From: Clostridiales bacterium
GTDB lineage: Bacteria; Bacillota; Clostridia; Oscillospirales; Oscillospiraceae
Length of the DNA stretch: 64,000 nt
Reading direction: 5' to 3'
NCBI GenBank assembly: GCA_004555205.1
Contig: SFIY01000003.1
Coordinates: 69,866 to 133,865 of the forward strand
In this document: positions 48,699-57,570 of the stretch, piece after piece
Numbering within the stretch: position 1 is the first letter of the stretch
Layout: every line of letters starts with the position of its first letter
Notes under the pieces: generated by a model
Told to the model about the DNA's origin: nothing
The model's database searches: none
What the model saw: only the letters and a program-made list of their open reading frames with translations
Made by a program: the position numbers and the translations under genes

Positions 48699-50243
48699 AT
48701 GAAAAAGTATGATGTTGTTGTCGTCGGTGCCGGTAACGCCGGTCTGTCCGCTGCGATGCAGATGGCACTGGCCGGCAAAAAGACGCTGCTGATTGAGCAG
48801 CACAATCTGCCCGGCGGCTGCGCCAGCAGTTTCCGCAGGGGCCGCTTTGAAATCGAGCCCTCCCTGCACGAGCTGTGCGATCTGGGCCCGGTGGAGAATC
48901 CCGGTGATGTGCGCAATATCTTTGAGCAGTACGGTGTGGAGGTGGAATGGAAGCAGGTACCCGATTGCTTCCGCGTGATCACCAAATACTCCGACGGTAC
49001 GCCGATGGATGTGACCATGCCTTCCGGTATTGAGGCGTTCATCGACAAGATGGAGGTGTATGTGCCCGGCAGCCGCGACAAGATGGTGGAGCTGTTCGAT
49101 CTGTTCCAGGAAGTGCTGGACGGTATCGCCTATATCACCGCCTCCAACGGCCATGCCGACTCCAATGTGCTGAAGGAAAAGTATCCCAATATGCTGCGCA
49201 CCGGCGCCTATCCCACCAAGAAGGTATTCGACGCGATGAAGCTGCCCCAGAAGTGCCAGGACATCCTGTCCATCTACTGGTCCTATCTGGGCGTGGATAT
49301 GGAGCATCTGGCGTTTATCCACTATGCGGCCATGGTACATAAGTATGTCAGCCGCAGCGCTTATATCCCCACCCATACCTCCCACGAGATCAGCACGGCC
49401 ATCACCGAGCGCTTCCGTGAGCTGGGCGGCGAGATCTGGTTCAACTGCCGCGCCGAGGAGTTTTTGTTTGACGGCGACCGCTGCTGCGGTGTCAGGACCA
49501 GCCTGGGCACGGTGGCGTGCGACTATGTGCTGGCCAACATCAATCCCGATATTATCTACGGCAGGATGATGCCCAAGGAGCTGATCCCCGAACGGGAGAA
49601 GAAGCTGGCGGCCGCCCGCGGCCAGAACTACGGCGCCCGTATGTTCACCGCGTACTTCTGCCTGGATGTTCCCGCCGAGGAGCTGGGCATCAAGGATTAC
49701 AGCATCTTCCTGCCCGGAACGGCCGACTCCGCCAAGGAGTATAAGAATATTCTCAACGGCATGGAGACCAATGAGTACAGTATCTTCCTGTGCTACAATA
49801 TTGCCAACCCCGAGGCATCTCCCGAAGGCACCTGCATCTGCTCCTTCACCTCCTTCGGCGCACCCAAGGATTGGAACGACCTGAAGATGGAGGACTATGT
49901 GGCCTTTAAGAACGGCGTGGCCAAGAAGTTCCTCAAGTGCCTCAAGGACAAGGCCGGTATCGATCTGAGCGGCCATATCGAGGAAATGGCTGTTGCCTCT
50001 CCGTGGACCTTTGCCCGTTATCTGGGTACGCCTGAGGGCAGCGTATACGGCCATGAAACCTCCGATTGGGACGGCATGATGGCGCGCATGATGATGCTGT
50101 CCACCGACTATCCCATCAAGGGCCTGCGTCCCATCGGCGCGGCCGGTCCCCGCGGCGACGGTTACAGCGCCGCCTATATCTGCGGTCAACTGATGGCAAA
50201 GCTGGCCATCAAGGATATGTCTGAGGAAGGAGGCAACCAGTAA
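48699..50243 (+). CDS. CrtI/retinol-saturase-like FAD oxidoreductase (copy 2)
   Basis: The 514 aa are paralogous to the protein at 46153-47715 along their full length. FAD binding: VVVVGAGNAGLSAA (6-19) and NLPGGCASSFRRG (36-48), with the C-terminal IKGLRPIGAAGPRGDGYSAAY. The shared HNLPGGCA and ARYLGTP blocks place both in one subfamily, but the middle sequences differ considerably, so the substrates may differ. AAAAGGGG precedes the ATG. The reductase gene starts on its final base pair region (50243), so the two are coupled. Confidence 0.88.
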   Translation: MKKYDVVVVGAGNAGLSAAMQMALAGKKTLLIEQHNLPGGCASSFRRGRFEIEPSLHELCDLGPVENPGDVRNIFEQYGVEVEWKQVPDCFRVITKYSDGTPMDVTMPSGIEAFIDKMEVYVPGSRDKMVELFDLFQEVLDGIAYITASNGHADSNVLKEKYPNMLRTGAYPTKKVFDAMKLPQKCQDILSIYWSYLGVDMEHLAFIHYAAMVHKYVSRSAYIPTHTSHEISTAITERFRELGGEIWFNCRAEEFLFDGDRCCGVRTSLGTVACDYVLANINPDIIYGRMMPKELIPEREKKLAAARGQNYGARMFTAYFCLDVPAEELGIKDYSIFLPGTADSAKEYKNILNGMETNEYSIFLCYNIANPEASPEGTCICSFTSFGAPKDWNDLKMEDYVAFKNGVAKKFLKCLKDKAGIDLSGHIEEMAVASPWTFARYLGTPEGSVYGHETSDWDGMMARMMMLSTDYPIKGLRPIGAAGPRGDGYSAAYICGQLMAKLAIKDMSEEGGNQ

Positions 50244-51451
50244 TGGCATTGAATGTAAAAGTGGGCCTCATCGGCGCCTTTGATATGCTCAAGTTCAAGA
50301 ACATGGCCAAGGTGCGTGAACAGGCCATTCAGGCGGCTCCCGCCAACGAGATCAAGGCAGACTATGCCATCAACAGAAATGCCAAGATCCTGCACCCCGA
50401 CTATCAGAAGCTGGTCGTCAGCGAGATCATCGAGCATCCCGGCGCCGGCGCCAAGACCTTCGTGTTTAAGCGCGAGGACGGCGAAAATCCGGCCTATTTC
50501 CGCGCCGGCCAGTATCTGTCCCTGAAGCTGCCCATCGGTGAGAGCTTCGTGACCCGCCCCTATTCCATCAGCTCCTCTCCCAAGGAAGCGCTGGAGGGCA
50601 AGGTGTCCGTCACCGTGCGCGCCAACCCCAACGGCTTTGCGGCCGACTGGCTGCTGGAGAACCTGAAGGTAGGCGACAAGGTGCTGGCCTCCGACGGTCA
50701 GGGCCAGTTCTACTATGAGGACCTGCGCGATGCGGAGAATGTGGTGGCGCTGGCAGGCGGCAGCGGCATTACCCCGTTTTTGTCCATGGCCCGTGCCATC
50801 CGTGACGGCGTGGAGGATTTCAACCTGACCATCCTCTTCGGCAGCCGCACGGAGGAGAGCATCCTCTTCCGCGAGGAGCTGGACGAGATCTGCGCCGCGT
50901 GCGATAAGGTCAAGGTCGTGCATGTGCTGTCCGACGAGGAGAAGGCCGGCTTCGAGCACGGTTTCATCACCGCGGACATCATTCAGAAGTACGCCGTGGC
51001 GCCGTACAGCGTGTTTATCTGCGGTCCCGAGGCTATGTACCGCTTCCTCAGCGGCGAAGTCGCCAAGCTGGCGCTGCCTCGCCGTCTGGTGCGGCGGGAG
51101 ATGCTGGGCGTGACCAAAAAGGTGTGGGAGCAGCCCGGCTATCCCCAGGATGCCAAGGGCAAGACCTTCCGGATGACCGTCCGTCAGGGCGAGATGGAGA
51201 AGGTCATCGACGCTTCCGCCGACGAACCCATTCTGGTGGCCATCGAGCGGGCCGGTATCGCTGCGCCCTCCCGCTGCCGCAGCGGTGAGTGCGGCTGGTG
51301 CCGCAGCAAGCTGGTGTCCGGCGACATCTTCGTTCCCGAGGAGAACGAGGGCCGCCGCTGGGCCGATGTGCAGCATGGCTACATCCATCCCTGCTCCACC
51401 TTCGCGCTGAGCGATTTGGTGATCGAAGTCCCCGGCGAATATATCGGCTGA
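50243..51451 (+). CDS. Flavin/NAD(P)H reductase with C-terminal 2Fe-2S domain (copy 2)
   Basis: The 402 aa have the same plan as the protein at 44931. FAD binding: AYFRAGQYLSLKL and RPYSISSSP. NAD(P)H binding: VVALAGGSGITPFLSMA and VFICGPEAMYRFL. The cluster ligands are C345, C350, C353 and C384. The N-terminal extension (MALNVKVGLIGAFDML...) differs from that of copy 1. It presumably passes electrons from NAD(P)H through FAD and 2Fe-2S to the flavoprotein encoded just before it. AGGAGG lies ahead of the ATG within the upstream gene. Confidence 0.88.
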   Translation: MALNVKVGLIGAFDMLKFKNMAKVREQAIQAAPANEIKADYAINRNAKILHPDYQKLVVSEIIEHPGAGAKTFVFKREDGENPAYFRAGQYLSLKLPIGESFVTRPYSISSSPKEALEGKVSVTVRANPNGFAADWLLENLKVGDKVLASDGQGQFYYEDLRDAENVVALAGGSGITPFLSMARAIRDGVEDFNLTILFGSRTEESILFREELDEICAACDKVKVVHVLSDEEKAGFEHGFITADIIQKYAVAPYSVFICGPEAMYRFLSGEVAKLALPRRLVRREMLGVTKKVWEQPGYPQDAKGKTFRMTVRQGEMEKVIDASADEPILVAIERAGIAAPSRCRSGECGWCRSKLVSGDIFVPEENEGRRWADVQHGYIHPCSTFALSDLVIEVPGEYIG

Positions 51452-51504
51452 CTGCTGCTGCAAAAAACTTGCGGCAAATGCTGCGAGGCGCTTTTGATAA
51501 GATG

Positions 51505-51534
51505 AAAGACCGGAAGCTCACGCTTCCGGTCTTT
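51505..51534. terminator. Terminator between redox operon 2 and the LRR gene
   Basis: Perfect 13-base arms AAAGACCGGAAGC (51505-51517) and GCTTCCGGTCTTT (51522-51534) around TCAC. Confidence 0.92.
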
Positions 51535-51536
51535 TC

Positions 51537-52364
51537 TTACAGCTCAAAATCCGAATCCGACTGTCGCCGTGCACCTTTGGCTTCCAGCAGCAGCGCCACC
51601 AGATCGGTCTGGTTGGCCTTGCTGGCCGCGCGGAGATAGCCGTCGATGTGTGCAGGCTCTAACAGGTGACAATGGACCAATCCCGACAGGGCAGGGGCGT
51701 TGTCGTATTTCAAAATGCGCTCCATAATCAGCGCCTCCTGATGACGGATCAGCTTTTTGGCGCGTTCGGATACGGCAGGTGCGTGGCGCTGGGGACAGGA
51801 ACACCACAGCAGGGTATATTGCAGTTCCGCCGGCGCGCTGTCCTCATGGGGGTAGCCCGGCGCCATATAACCCTCCACCAGGGCGTAGTTACTGCCGAAG
51901 GCATTTTTTTCGATTATCGTATCCCGCCCCCACACATTGGCGCGGCGCAGGTTTTCGCAGGACCAGAAAGCGCTCTCGCCGATGCGCGCCACGCTCTCCG
52001 GCACGTCCACGGCATACAGGCCGCTGTTCCAGAAGGCCATGGGGTCAATTTGGCGCAGACCGTTTGGCAGCGTGATCTGATGCAGTGCCGTGCAGTCTAA
52101 AAAGGCGCCCTCACCGATCACCTGCAGGGCAGGGGGCAGCTCAATGCGCGACAACTTTTCGCATCCGGCAAAGGCGGCCGCGCCGATGGCGGTCAGCTGC
52201 GGCGGTAAAACGACGTCCTCCAGCGCCGTGCAGCCGGAGAACGCCTCGCTGCCGATGGTCAAAAGGCCATCCGGCAGCACCGCGCGGCGAATATCCCCGC
52301 GTCCGGCATAGGCGCCGTCTGCCAGTGCTGTCATACCGACGGGCAATGTCAAAGTGTGATCCAT
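51537..52364 (-). CDS. BspA-type leucine-rich repeat protein
   Basis: From the ATG at 52364 it has 275 aa. At least five LRR_5 repeats with the pattern ...IGSEAFSGCTALEDVVLPP..., IGAAAFAGCEKLSRIELPP, IGEGAFLDCTALHQITLP run from about 20 to 150. There is no signal peptide or anchor, unlike the surface BspA proteins, so it may be cytoplasmic. The C-terminal ~100 residues are not repeats: CSCPQRHAP, then HLLEPAHIDGYLRAASKANQTDLVALLLEAK, which resembles an ankyrin-like helix pair. The function is unknown. The ribosome-binding site is weak. Confidence 0.8.
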   Translation of the reverse strand: MDHTLTLPVGMTALADGAYAGRGDIRRAVLPDGLLTIGSEAFSGCTALEDVVLPPQLTAIGAAAFAGCEKLSRIELPPALQVIGEGAFLDCTALHQITLPNGLRQIDPMAFWNSGLYAVDVPESVARIGESAFWSCENLRRANVWGRDTIIEKNAFGSNYALVEGYMAPGYPHEDSAPAELQYTLLWCSCPQRHAPAVSERAKKLIRHQEALIMERILKYDNAPALSGLVHCHLLEPAHIDGYLRAASKANQTDLVALLLEAKGARRQSDSDFEL

Positions 52365-52599
52365 AATGACTACCTGTTTCCCTGTTTTTGTACATTGTAC
52401 CGCATAAATAAGGGAAAAAGCAACCGTAATTTGGCGCATGGAGGCATTTGGCGGCCTGCCGGCAAAGCATTTGGCAGAAACGCGGCACAGATGCTGCCGC
52501 AGGCAATGGCAAAGGGCGTCCATCACGCTTTGGAGCAGAGAAACCGGCGCGGCCGGACATAATATGGTGGAAAAAGGCCTGATGATGTGGTATGATAAT

Positions 52600-52654
52600 T
52601 TTACATAAATTTTACATACACCCGGTAACAGATTTTATATCCCCGGGATATGAT
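52600..52654 (+). promoter_or_regulatory. Pho box and promoter of phoP
   Basis: TTTACA at 52600-52605 and 52611-52616, 11 bases apart, GATTT at 52631, and -10 element TATGAT at 52649-52654. The same spacing is found at pstS and the Na/Pi gene. The remainder of 52365-52599 shows no gene. Confidence 0.85.
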
Positions 52655-52699
52655 AAAGCCGTAAACAGGGGATTTTACTTTGACTGAGGGAGTGATACG

Positions 52700-53374
52700 A
52701 TGATCTTTTGTGTGGAGGATGACGCCGCCATCCGCGATTTGATGCTGTATACCCTGACCTCTGCGGGATTTGAGGCAGAGGGCTTTTCCGAGAGCACCGC
52801 GCTTTGGGCGGCACTTGCCGAAAAGACGCCGGAACTGATTATGCTTGATTTGATGCTGCCCGGCGAGGACGGCATTTCTATTTTGAAGAAGATCCGCAGT
52901 CAAACGGCCACGGCGGACATTCCCATTATTCTGGCCACCGCCAGAGGGACGGAATATGACAAGGTATTCGGCCTCGATCTGGGCGCGGATGATTATCTGG
53001 CCAAGCCTTTCGGCATGATGGAGATGATCAGCCGCGTGAAGGCAGTGCTGCGCCGTGCCGCACCGCAGAAAAAGGCACGGACGCTGCGCGTGGGTGAGCT
53101 GACCATGAATGTGGGTGAGCATACGGTGGAGGTTGCCGGAAAGCGTGTCACGCTGACGCTGAAGGAATATGAGCTGCTCCAAAAGTTTATGGAGAATCTT
53201 GGCCTTGCCTTTACACGGGAACAGCTCCTGCAAAGTGTTTGGGGCGCGGACTTTATCGGTGAAACGCGCACGGTTGATGTGCATATCGGGACGCTGCGCA
53301 CGAAGCTGGGCGCCTGCGGCGAGTATATCGAAACGGTGCGCGGCGTCGGTTACAGAATGGAGGCTCGGCTATGA
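52700..53374 (+). CDS. phoP: Phosphate response regulator, OmpR/PhoB type
   Basis: The 224 aa have a receiver domain (acidic pair D7/D8, phosphorylation site D50 in LIMLDLMLP, T80, K102 in LAKPF) and a C-terminal winged helix (VTLTLKEYELLQKFMENLGLAFTREQLLQSVWG...RTVDVHIGTLRTKL). It controls the phosphate regulon. It overlaps phoR by 4 bases. Its own promoter carries a Pho box, so autoactivation is likely. Confidence 0.94.
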   Translation: MIFCVEDDAAIRDLMLYTLTSAGFEAEGFSESTALWAALAEKTPELIMLDLMLPGEDGISILKKIRSQTATADIPIILATARGTEYDKVFGLDLGADDYLAKPFGMMEMISRVKAVLRRAAPQKKARTLRVGELTMNVGEHTVEVAGKRVTLTLKEYELLQKFMENLGLAFTREQLLQSVWGADFIGETRTVDVHIGTLRTKLGACGEYIETVRGVGYRMEARL

Positions 53375-55041
53375 AAAAACATATTTTCCGCTCTATTTGC
53401 TTTGTGGCGATCAGCGTGTTCCTCGCCTCTCTGGTGCTGATTATGGGGGTGCTGTACGATTACTTTTCCCGCACGCAGCAGACCCAGTTGAGAGTGCAGA
53501 CGCAGTTGGTGGCGCAGGCGGTGGAGCATGAGGGCATGGCGTATTTCCGCGATCTGTCACTGGACAAGACCCGTGTGACATGGATTGCGGCGGACGGCAG
53601 CGTGCTGTATGACAGCCAGTCCAACGCCGACACCATGGAGAACCATTTAGACCGGGCGGAAGTCCAGCAGGCATTGGCAACCGGTACCGGCGAGAGCTCC
53701 CGTTACTCCTCCACACTTATGGAGCGCCAACTCTACGCAGCCCAACGCCTGGCAGACGGTACGGTGATCCGGCTCTCCGGTGCGCATCTGTCCCTGCCGT
53801 CGCTGGCTTTGATGATGATCCAGCCGATTTTGATTGCCGCCGTCATCGCCGTGGTGCTGGCACTGGTTTTGGCCATGCGTCTGGCAAAGAGGATTGTAAA
53901 GCCGCTGAATGAGCTGGATTTGGACAAGCCGAAAGAAAACAAGGGATACGAAGAATTACAGCCGCTTTTGGACCGTGTGGACAGCCAGCAGCGGCAACTG
54001 AAATGTCAGGAGGCTGAGCTCAAGCGCAAACAACTGGAATTTGAAACGGCGACGGATAATATGAGCGAGGGTGTGGTGCTGCTGAACGAACAGGGCATCA
54101 TCCTGAGCATCAACAAAGCGGCCTCCCGACTGCTCTCCGTCAGCAAATACTGCGTGGGAAAGGACATTCTGCTGCTCAACAACAGCTTTGCCCTGCAGGA
54201 GCTTTTGCGGCAGGCAAAAGGCGGCGCGCATTGCGAAACCGCCATGCAGCTTGACGGGATTGACTATCAGCTCAATGCCAGCCCCGTGATTTCCGATGGG
54301 GCGGTGACGGGGATTGCCCTGCTGATCTTTGACATCTCCGAAAAGGAAAAAGCTGAGCAGATGCGGCGGGAGTTTACCGCCAATGTGTCCCACGAGCTGA
54401 AAACGCCGCTGCATGCCATCTCCGGTTATGCGGAATTGCTGCAAAACGGCATGGTGAAAGCGGAGGACACGGAGAAATTCTCCGGCCGTATCTATGCAGA
54501 GGCCCAGCGAATGATCGCGTTGGTGGACGATATTATCAATCTGTCCCACCTGGACGAGGGGACAGGGGATACCCAGCGGGAGGAAGTGGATCTCTACGCA
54601 CTGGCAGAAGAGGTCATGCGTATTTTGCAGCCGGCAGCAGAGGAGGCAAAGGTGACGCTGTCCCTTACCGGAGGGCCGGCCGTGATGACCGGTGTGCCGG
54701 CACTGCTCCATGGGATCATCTACAATCTTTGCGACAACGCCATCAAATATAACCGCAAGAACGGCTCTGTCAGCATCCGCGTTGCCCAAACGGACAGCGC
54801 CGCGGTGCTTTCCGTGAGCGATACCGGCATCGGCATCCCCGAAGAACACACGCAGCGGGTCTTTGAACGCTTCTACCGTGTGGATAAGAGCCACTCCAAG
54901 GAGGTGGGCGGTACCGGACTGGGACTGTCCATCGTCAAGCACGCCGCCAAGCTGCACAACGCCAAGATCGAGCTGCACAGCGTCGTGGACGGCGGCACCA
55001 CCGTAACGGTGACATTTCCCAAGCAGGAAGGGACAATATGA
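53371..55041 (+). CDS. phoR: Phosphate sensor histidine kinase
   Basis: The 556 aa have two membrane segments (about 8-28 and 146-172) with an extracytoplasmic loop of ~115 residues, a linker, a PAS-like domain (about 220-325, ATDNMSEGVVLLNEQGIILSIN), then HisKA with the phospho-acceptor His near 341 (NVSHELKTPLHAI) and HATPase with NLCDNAIKYN, DTGIGIP, FERFYR and GTGLGLSI. The family phosphorylates PhoP under phosphate limitation together with the Pst/PhoU complex encoded downstream. The stop overlaps the HD gene as ATGA. Confidence 0.94.
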   Translation: MKKHIFRSICFVAISVFLASLVLIMGVLYDYFSRTQQTQLRVQTQLVAQAVEHEGMAYFRDLSLDKTRVTWIAADGSVLYDSQSNADTMENHLDRAEVQQALATGTGESSRYSSTLMERQLYAAQRLADGTVIRLSGAHLSLPSLALMMIQPILIAAVIAVVLALVLAMRLAKRIVKPLNELDLDKPKENKGYEELQPLLDRVDSQQRQLKCQEAELKRKQLEFETATDNMSEGVVLLNEQGIILSINKAASRLLSVSKYCVGKDILLLNNSFALQELLRQAKGGAHCETAMQLDGIDYQLNASPVISDGAVTGIALLIFDISEKEKAEQMRREFTANVSHELKTPLHAISGYAELLQNGMVKAEDTEKFSGRIYAEAQRMIALVDDIINLSHLDEGTGDTQREEVDLYALAEEVMRILQPAAEEAKVTLSLTGGPAVMTGVPALLHGIIYNLCDNAIKYNRKNGSVSIRVAQTDSAAVLSVSDTGIGIPEEHTQRVFERFYRVDKSHSKEVGGTGLGLSIVKHAAKLHNAKIELHSVVDGGTTVTVTFPKQEGTI

Positions 55042-55694
55042 ACTACGAACAGATCAGAGAAAACAAAGTAATCCGCACCTATATCGCGCAGGCCGACGCC
55101 TCGCTGATCGCCCTGGGCTTTACCGAGCACAGCTTCGGACATGTCACATTGGTGGCGGAAAAGGCGGGGTATATCCTGCAGACGCTGGGCTACTCGGAGC
55201 GCATGGTGGAGCTGGGCAAGATCGCCGGTTATCTGCACGACATCGGCAACCTGGTCAACCGGGTGGATCACAGCCAGAGCGGCGCCGTCATGGCATTCCG
55301 CCTGCTGGACGAGATGGGTTTTCCGCCGGAGGAGATCGCCCTGATCGTCACGGCGATCGGCAACCACGACGAGGGGACCGGTCAGCCGGTGAATGAGCTG
55401 GCAGCGGCGCTGATTCTGGCCGATAAGTCGGATGTGCGCCGCAGCCGTGTGCGCAATCAGGACATTGCCAGCTTCGATATGCACGACCGGGTGAACTATT
55501 CCGTGACCAAGGCCGAGCTGAAGATCAATGAAGCGCATACGCTGATTAAGCTCAAGCTGACGGTAGACACACATTTCGGCTCGGTAATGGACTATTTTGA
55601 GATTTTCATGCAGCGCATGCTTTTGTGCCGGAAGGCGGCGGAAAAGCTGGGACTGCAATTCAAGCTGATGATTAACGAGCAGCAGTTGATTTAA
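55038..55694 (+). CDS. HD domain phosphohydrolase in the pho operon
   Basis: The 218 aa contain the metal-binding pattern of HD hydrolases: H35 (SFGHV), H67-D68 (YLHDIG), H110-D111 (GNHDE) and D129 (ILADKSD). The family hydrolyses phosphates on nucleotides or nucleotide second messengers. The start overlaps the phoR stop by 4 bases, so it is translated with the two-component system; a terminator follows. I know of no standard pho operon member of this type. There is no sensory or RelA/SpoT TGS domain. Confidence 0.88.
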   Translation: MNYEQIRENKVIRTYIAQADASLIALGFTEHSFGHVTLVAEKAGYILQTLGYSERMVELGKIAGYLHDIGNLVNRVDHSQSGAVMAFRLLDEMGFPPEEIALIVTAIGNHDEGTGQPVNELAAALILADKSDVRRSRVRNQDIASFDMHDRVNYSVTKAELKINEAHTLIKLKLTVDTHFGSVMDYFEIFMQRMLLCRKAAEKLGLQFKLMINEQQLI

Positions 55695-55702
55695 ACGGCG
55701 GA

Positions 55703-55734
55703 GGGCCTCATCCCAAAGGATGAGGCCCTTTTTT
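55703..55734 (+). terminator. Terminator of the phoP-phoR-HD operon
   Basis: Perfect 11-base arms GGGCCTCATCC (55703-55713) and GGATGAGGCCC (55718-55728), then six T. Confidence 0.95.
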
Positions 55735-55739
55735 GCACT

Positions 55740-55794
55740 TTTACAATGTTTTTACACTACCGCGATAATGGATTTGATGCGCCCCTGCTATCAT
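55740..55794 (+). promoter_or_regulatory. Pho box and promoter of pstSCAB-phoU
   Basis: TTTACA at 55740-55745 and 55751-55756, GATTT at 55771, TATCAT at 55789-55794. The spacing is identical to that of the phoP promoter. Confidence 0.85.
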
Positions 55795-55843
55795 AAAACC
55801 GTGATCTGAGAGATTGCAAAATATGACAAAGGAGTGAAATGAA

Positions 55844-56674
55844 ATGAAGAAAATGATAGGTATTATGATGACAGTTGTCCTGATGGCGGCCGTATTGAGC
55901 GGCTGCGGAAGCAGCCCGCAGCAGGCGGCGGGATTAAGCGGCAGCGTGTCCACAAACGGGTCGACCTCTATGGACAAGGTCGTCGGTATTCTTTCCGAAC
56001 AGTTTATGAACGACAATCCGGATGTGACTGTGACATATGACGCCACCGGCTCCGGCACCGGTATTGAGGCAGTGGCCAACGGCACCTGCGATATCGGACT
56101 TGCCTCTCGGCCGTTGAAAGAGGAGGAGAAGGCCAAGGGCCTTTCTCAGACGACCATTGCGCTGGACGGCATTGCCATCATTGTCAACGAAAACTGTCCT
56201 GTGGAGGATCTGAGTGTGGAGCAGATCGCGTCGGTTTTCACCGGCAAAATCAATGACTGGGAGGAACTGGGCGGAAACGGCGAGATCGTTTGCATCGGCC
56301 GTGAGGCCGGCTCCGGTACGCGCGACGGCTTCGAGTCCATGACAAAGACGACCGACAAATGTGTACTGAAGCAGGAGCTGACTTCTACCGGCGCTGTCAT
56401 TACCGCCGTGCAGAACAATCAGAATGCCATCGGCTACGCGTCTCTGGCGGCGGCTGAAGGCCAGGCCGGCATCAAGATTCTTGCCGTGGGAGGCGTGCCC
56501 TGCAGTGCGGACAATATCACCAACGGAAGCTACGCGATCCAGCGTCCCTTCAATCTGATTACCAGGGACGACGGCACATGGAGCGAGGCGGCACAAGCGT
56601 TCTTCGACTATATGGTTTCTGCTGAGGCGGCACAACTGATTACGGAGGCCGGTGCCGTGCCGACGGCGAAGTGA
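55844..56674 (+). CDS. pstS: Phosphate-binding lipoprotein PstS
   Basis: The 276 aa begin with a lipoprotein signal (MKKMIGIMMTVVLMAAVLSGC), cleaved before Cys21. Phosphate-binding loops are visible: GSTSMDKVVG near residue 45, TGSGTGIEAV, GLASRPLK and GREAGSGTRDGFES. It captures phosphate outside the membrane and delivers it to PstC/PstA. The Pho box lies 100 bases upstream. AAGGAG precedes the ATG. Confidence 0.96.
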   Translation: MKKMIGIMMTVVLMAAVLSGCGSSPQQAAGLSGSVSTNGSTSMDKVVGILSEQFMNDNPDVTVTYDATGSGTGIEAVANGTCDIGLASRPLKEEEKAKGLSQTTIALDGIAIIVNENCPVEDLSVEQIASVFTGKINDWEELGGNGEIVCIGREAGSGTRDGFESMTKTTDKCVLKQELTSTGAVITAVQNNQNAIGYASLAAAEGQAGIKILAVGGVPCSADNITNGSYAIQRPFNLITRDDGTWSEAAQAFFDYMVSAEAAQLITEAGAVPTAK

Positions 56675-57567
56675 AGGACATGAAGACAAGATCAACCGGG
56701 CAGATCGCATTGGAAAACGGCATACATATGCTGTTTTTCCTTTGCGGTATGATTACTGTGGGCTTTGTGCTGTGCATTTCCGCCTATCTGATCATTTCCG
56801 GTCTGCCGGCCATTTTGAAAATCGGAGCGAAGGACTTTTTCTTAGGCACCACCTGGATGCCGACCGCCACAACCACGGAGGCGTCTTATGGCATCCTGCC
56901 CTTTATCCTGACCAGCATTTACGGAACGGCAGGCGCTGTCTTGATCGGTGTTCCCATTGGATTGCTGACGGCCGTATTCCTTTCGAAAATTGCGCCGCCG
57001 AAGGTGGCCCGAACTGTCAGCGCGGCAGTGCAGATGCTTGCCGGTATTCCGTCTGTGGTTTACGGCCTGGTGGGTATGATCGTTTTGGTGCCGGCAACGC
57101 AAGAGATCTTCCACCTCTCCTCCGGCGCAACACTGGCGGCGGCCATTATCGTGCTGTCCATTATGATCCTGCCGTCCATTATCAATGTGTCGGAAACCGC
57201 ACTGCGCGCCGTACCACGGGAATATGAGGAGGCCTCACAGGCGCTGGGCGCAACAAAGCTGGAAACCTACTTCCGCGTCAGTATTCCGGCGGCCAAAAGC
57301 GGCATCGCAACGGCCGTGGTGCTTGGTGTAGGGCGCGCCATCGGAGAGGCCATGGCAATCATCATGGTGTCGGGCAATGTGGCCAATATGCCCCGCCTGT
57401 TTGGGTCCGTCCGATTCATGACCACCGCTATTGCAAGCGAGATGGGCTATGCGGCGGTAGGCTCGCTGCAGCAGCAGGCCCTGTACTCGATCGGCCTGAC
57501 ACTGTTTCTGTTTATCATGCTCATCAACATGTTTTTGAATGTCGTCATCAAGAAGAAAGAAGGATAA
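56671..57567 (+). CDS. pstC: Phosphate ABC transporter permease PstC
   Basis: The 298 aa have six hydrophobic segments and the permease EAA loop (EYEEASQALGATKLETYFRVSIPAAKSGI). The GTG at 56671 overlaps the pstS stop as GTGA; an ATG at 56680 is the alternative. Neither has a strong ribosome-binding site, so translational coupling is likely. With PstA it forms the phosphate channel. Confidence 0.95.
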   Translation: MKDMKTRSTGQIALENGIHMLFFLCGMITVGFVLCISAYLIISGLPAILKIGAKDFFLGTTWMPTATTTEASYGILPFILTSIYGTAGAVLIGVPIGLLTAVFLSKIAPPKVARTVSAAVQMLAGIPSVVYGLVGMIVLVPATQEIFHLSSGATLAAAIIVLSIMILPSIINVSETALRAVPREYEEASQALGATKLETYFRVSIPAAKSGIATAVVLGVGRAIGEAMAIIMVSGNVANMPRLFGSVRFMTTAIASEMGYAAVGSLQQQALYSIGLTLFLFIMLINMFLNVVIKKKEG

Positions 57568-57570
57568 GAG

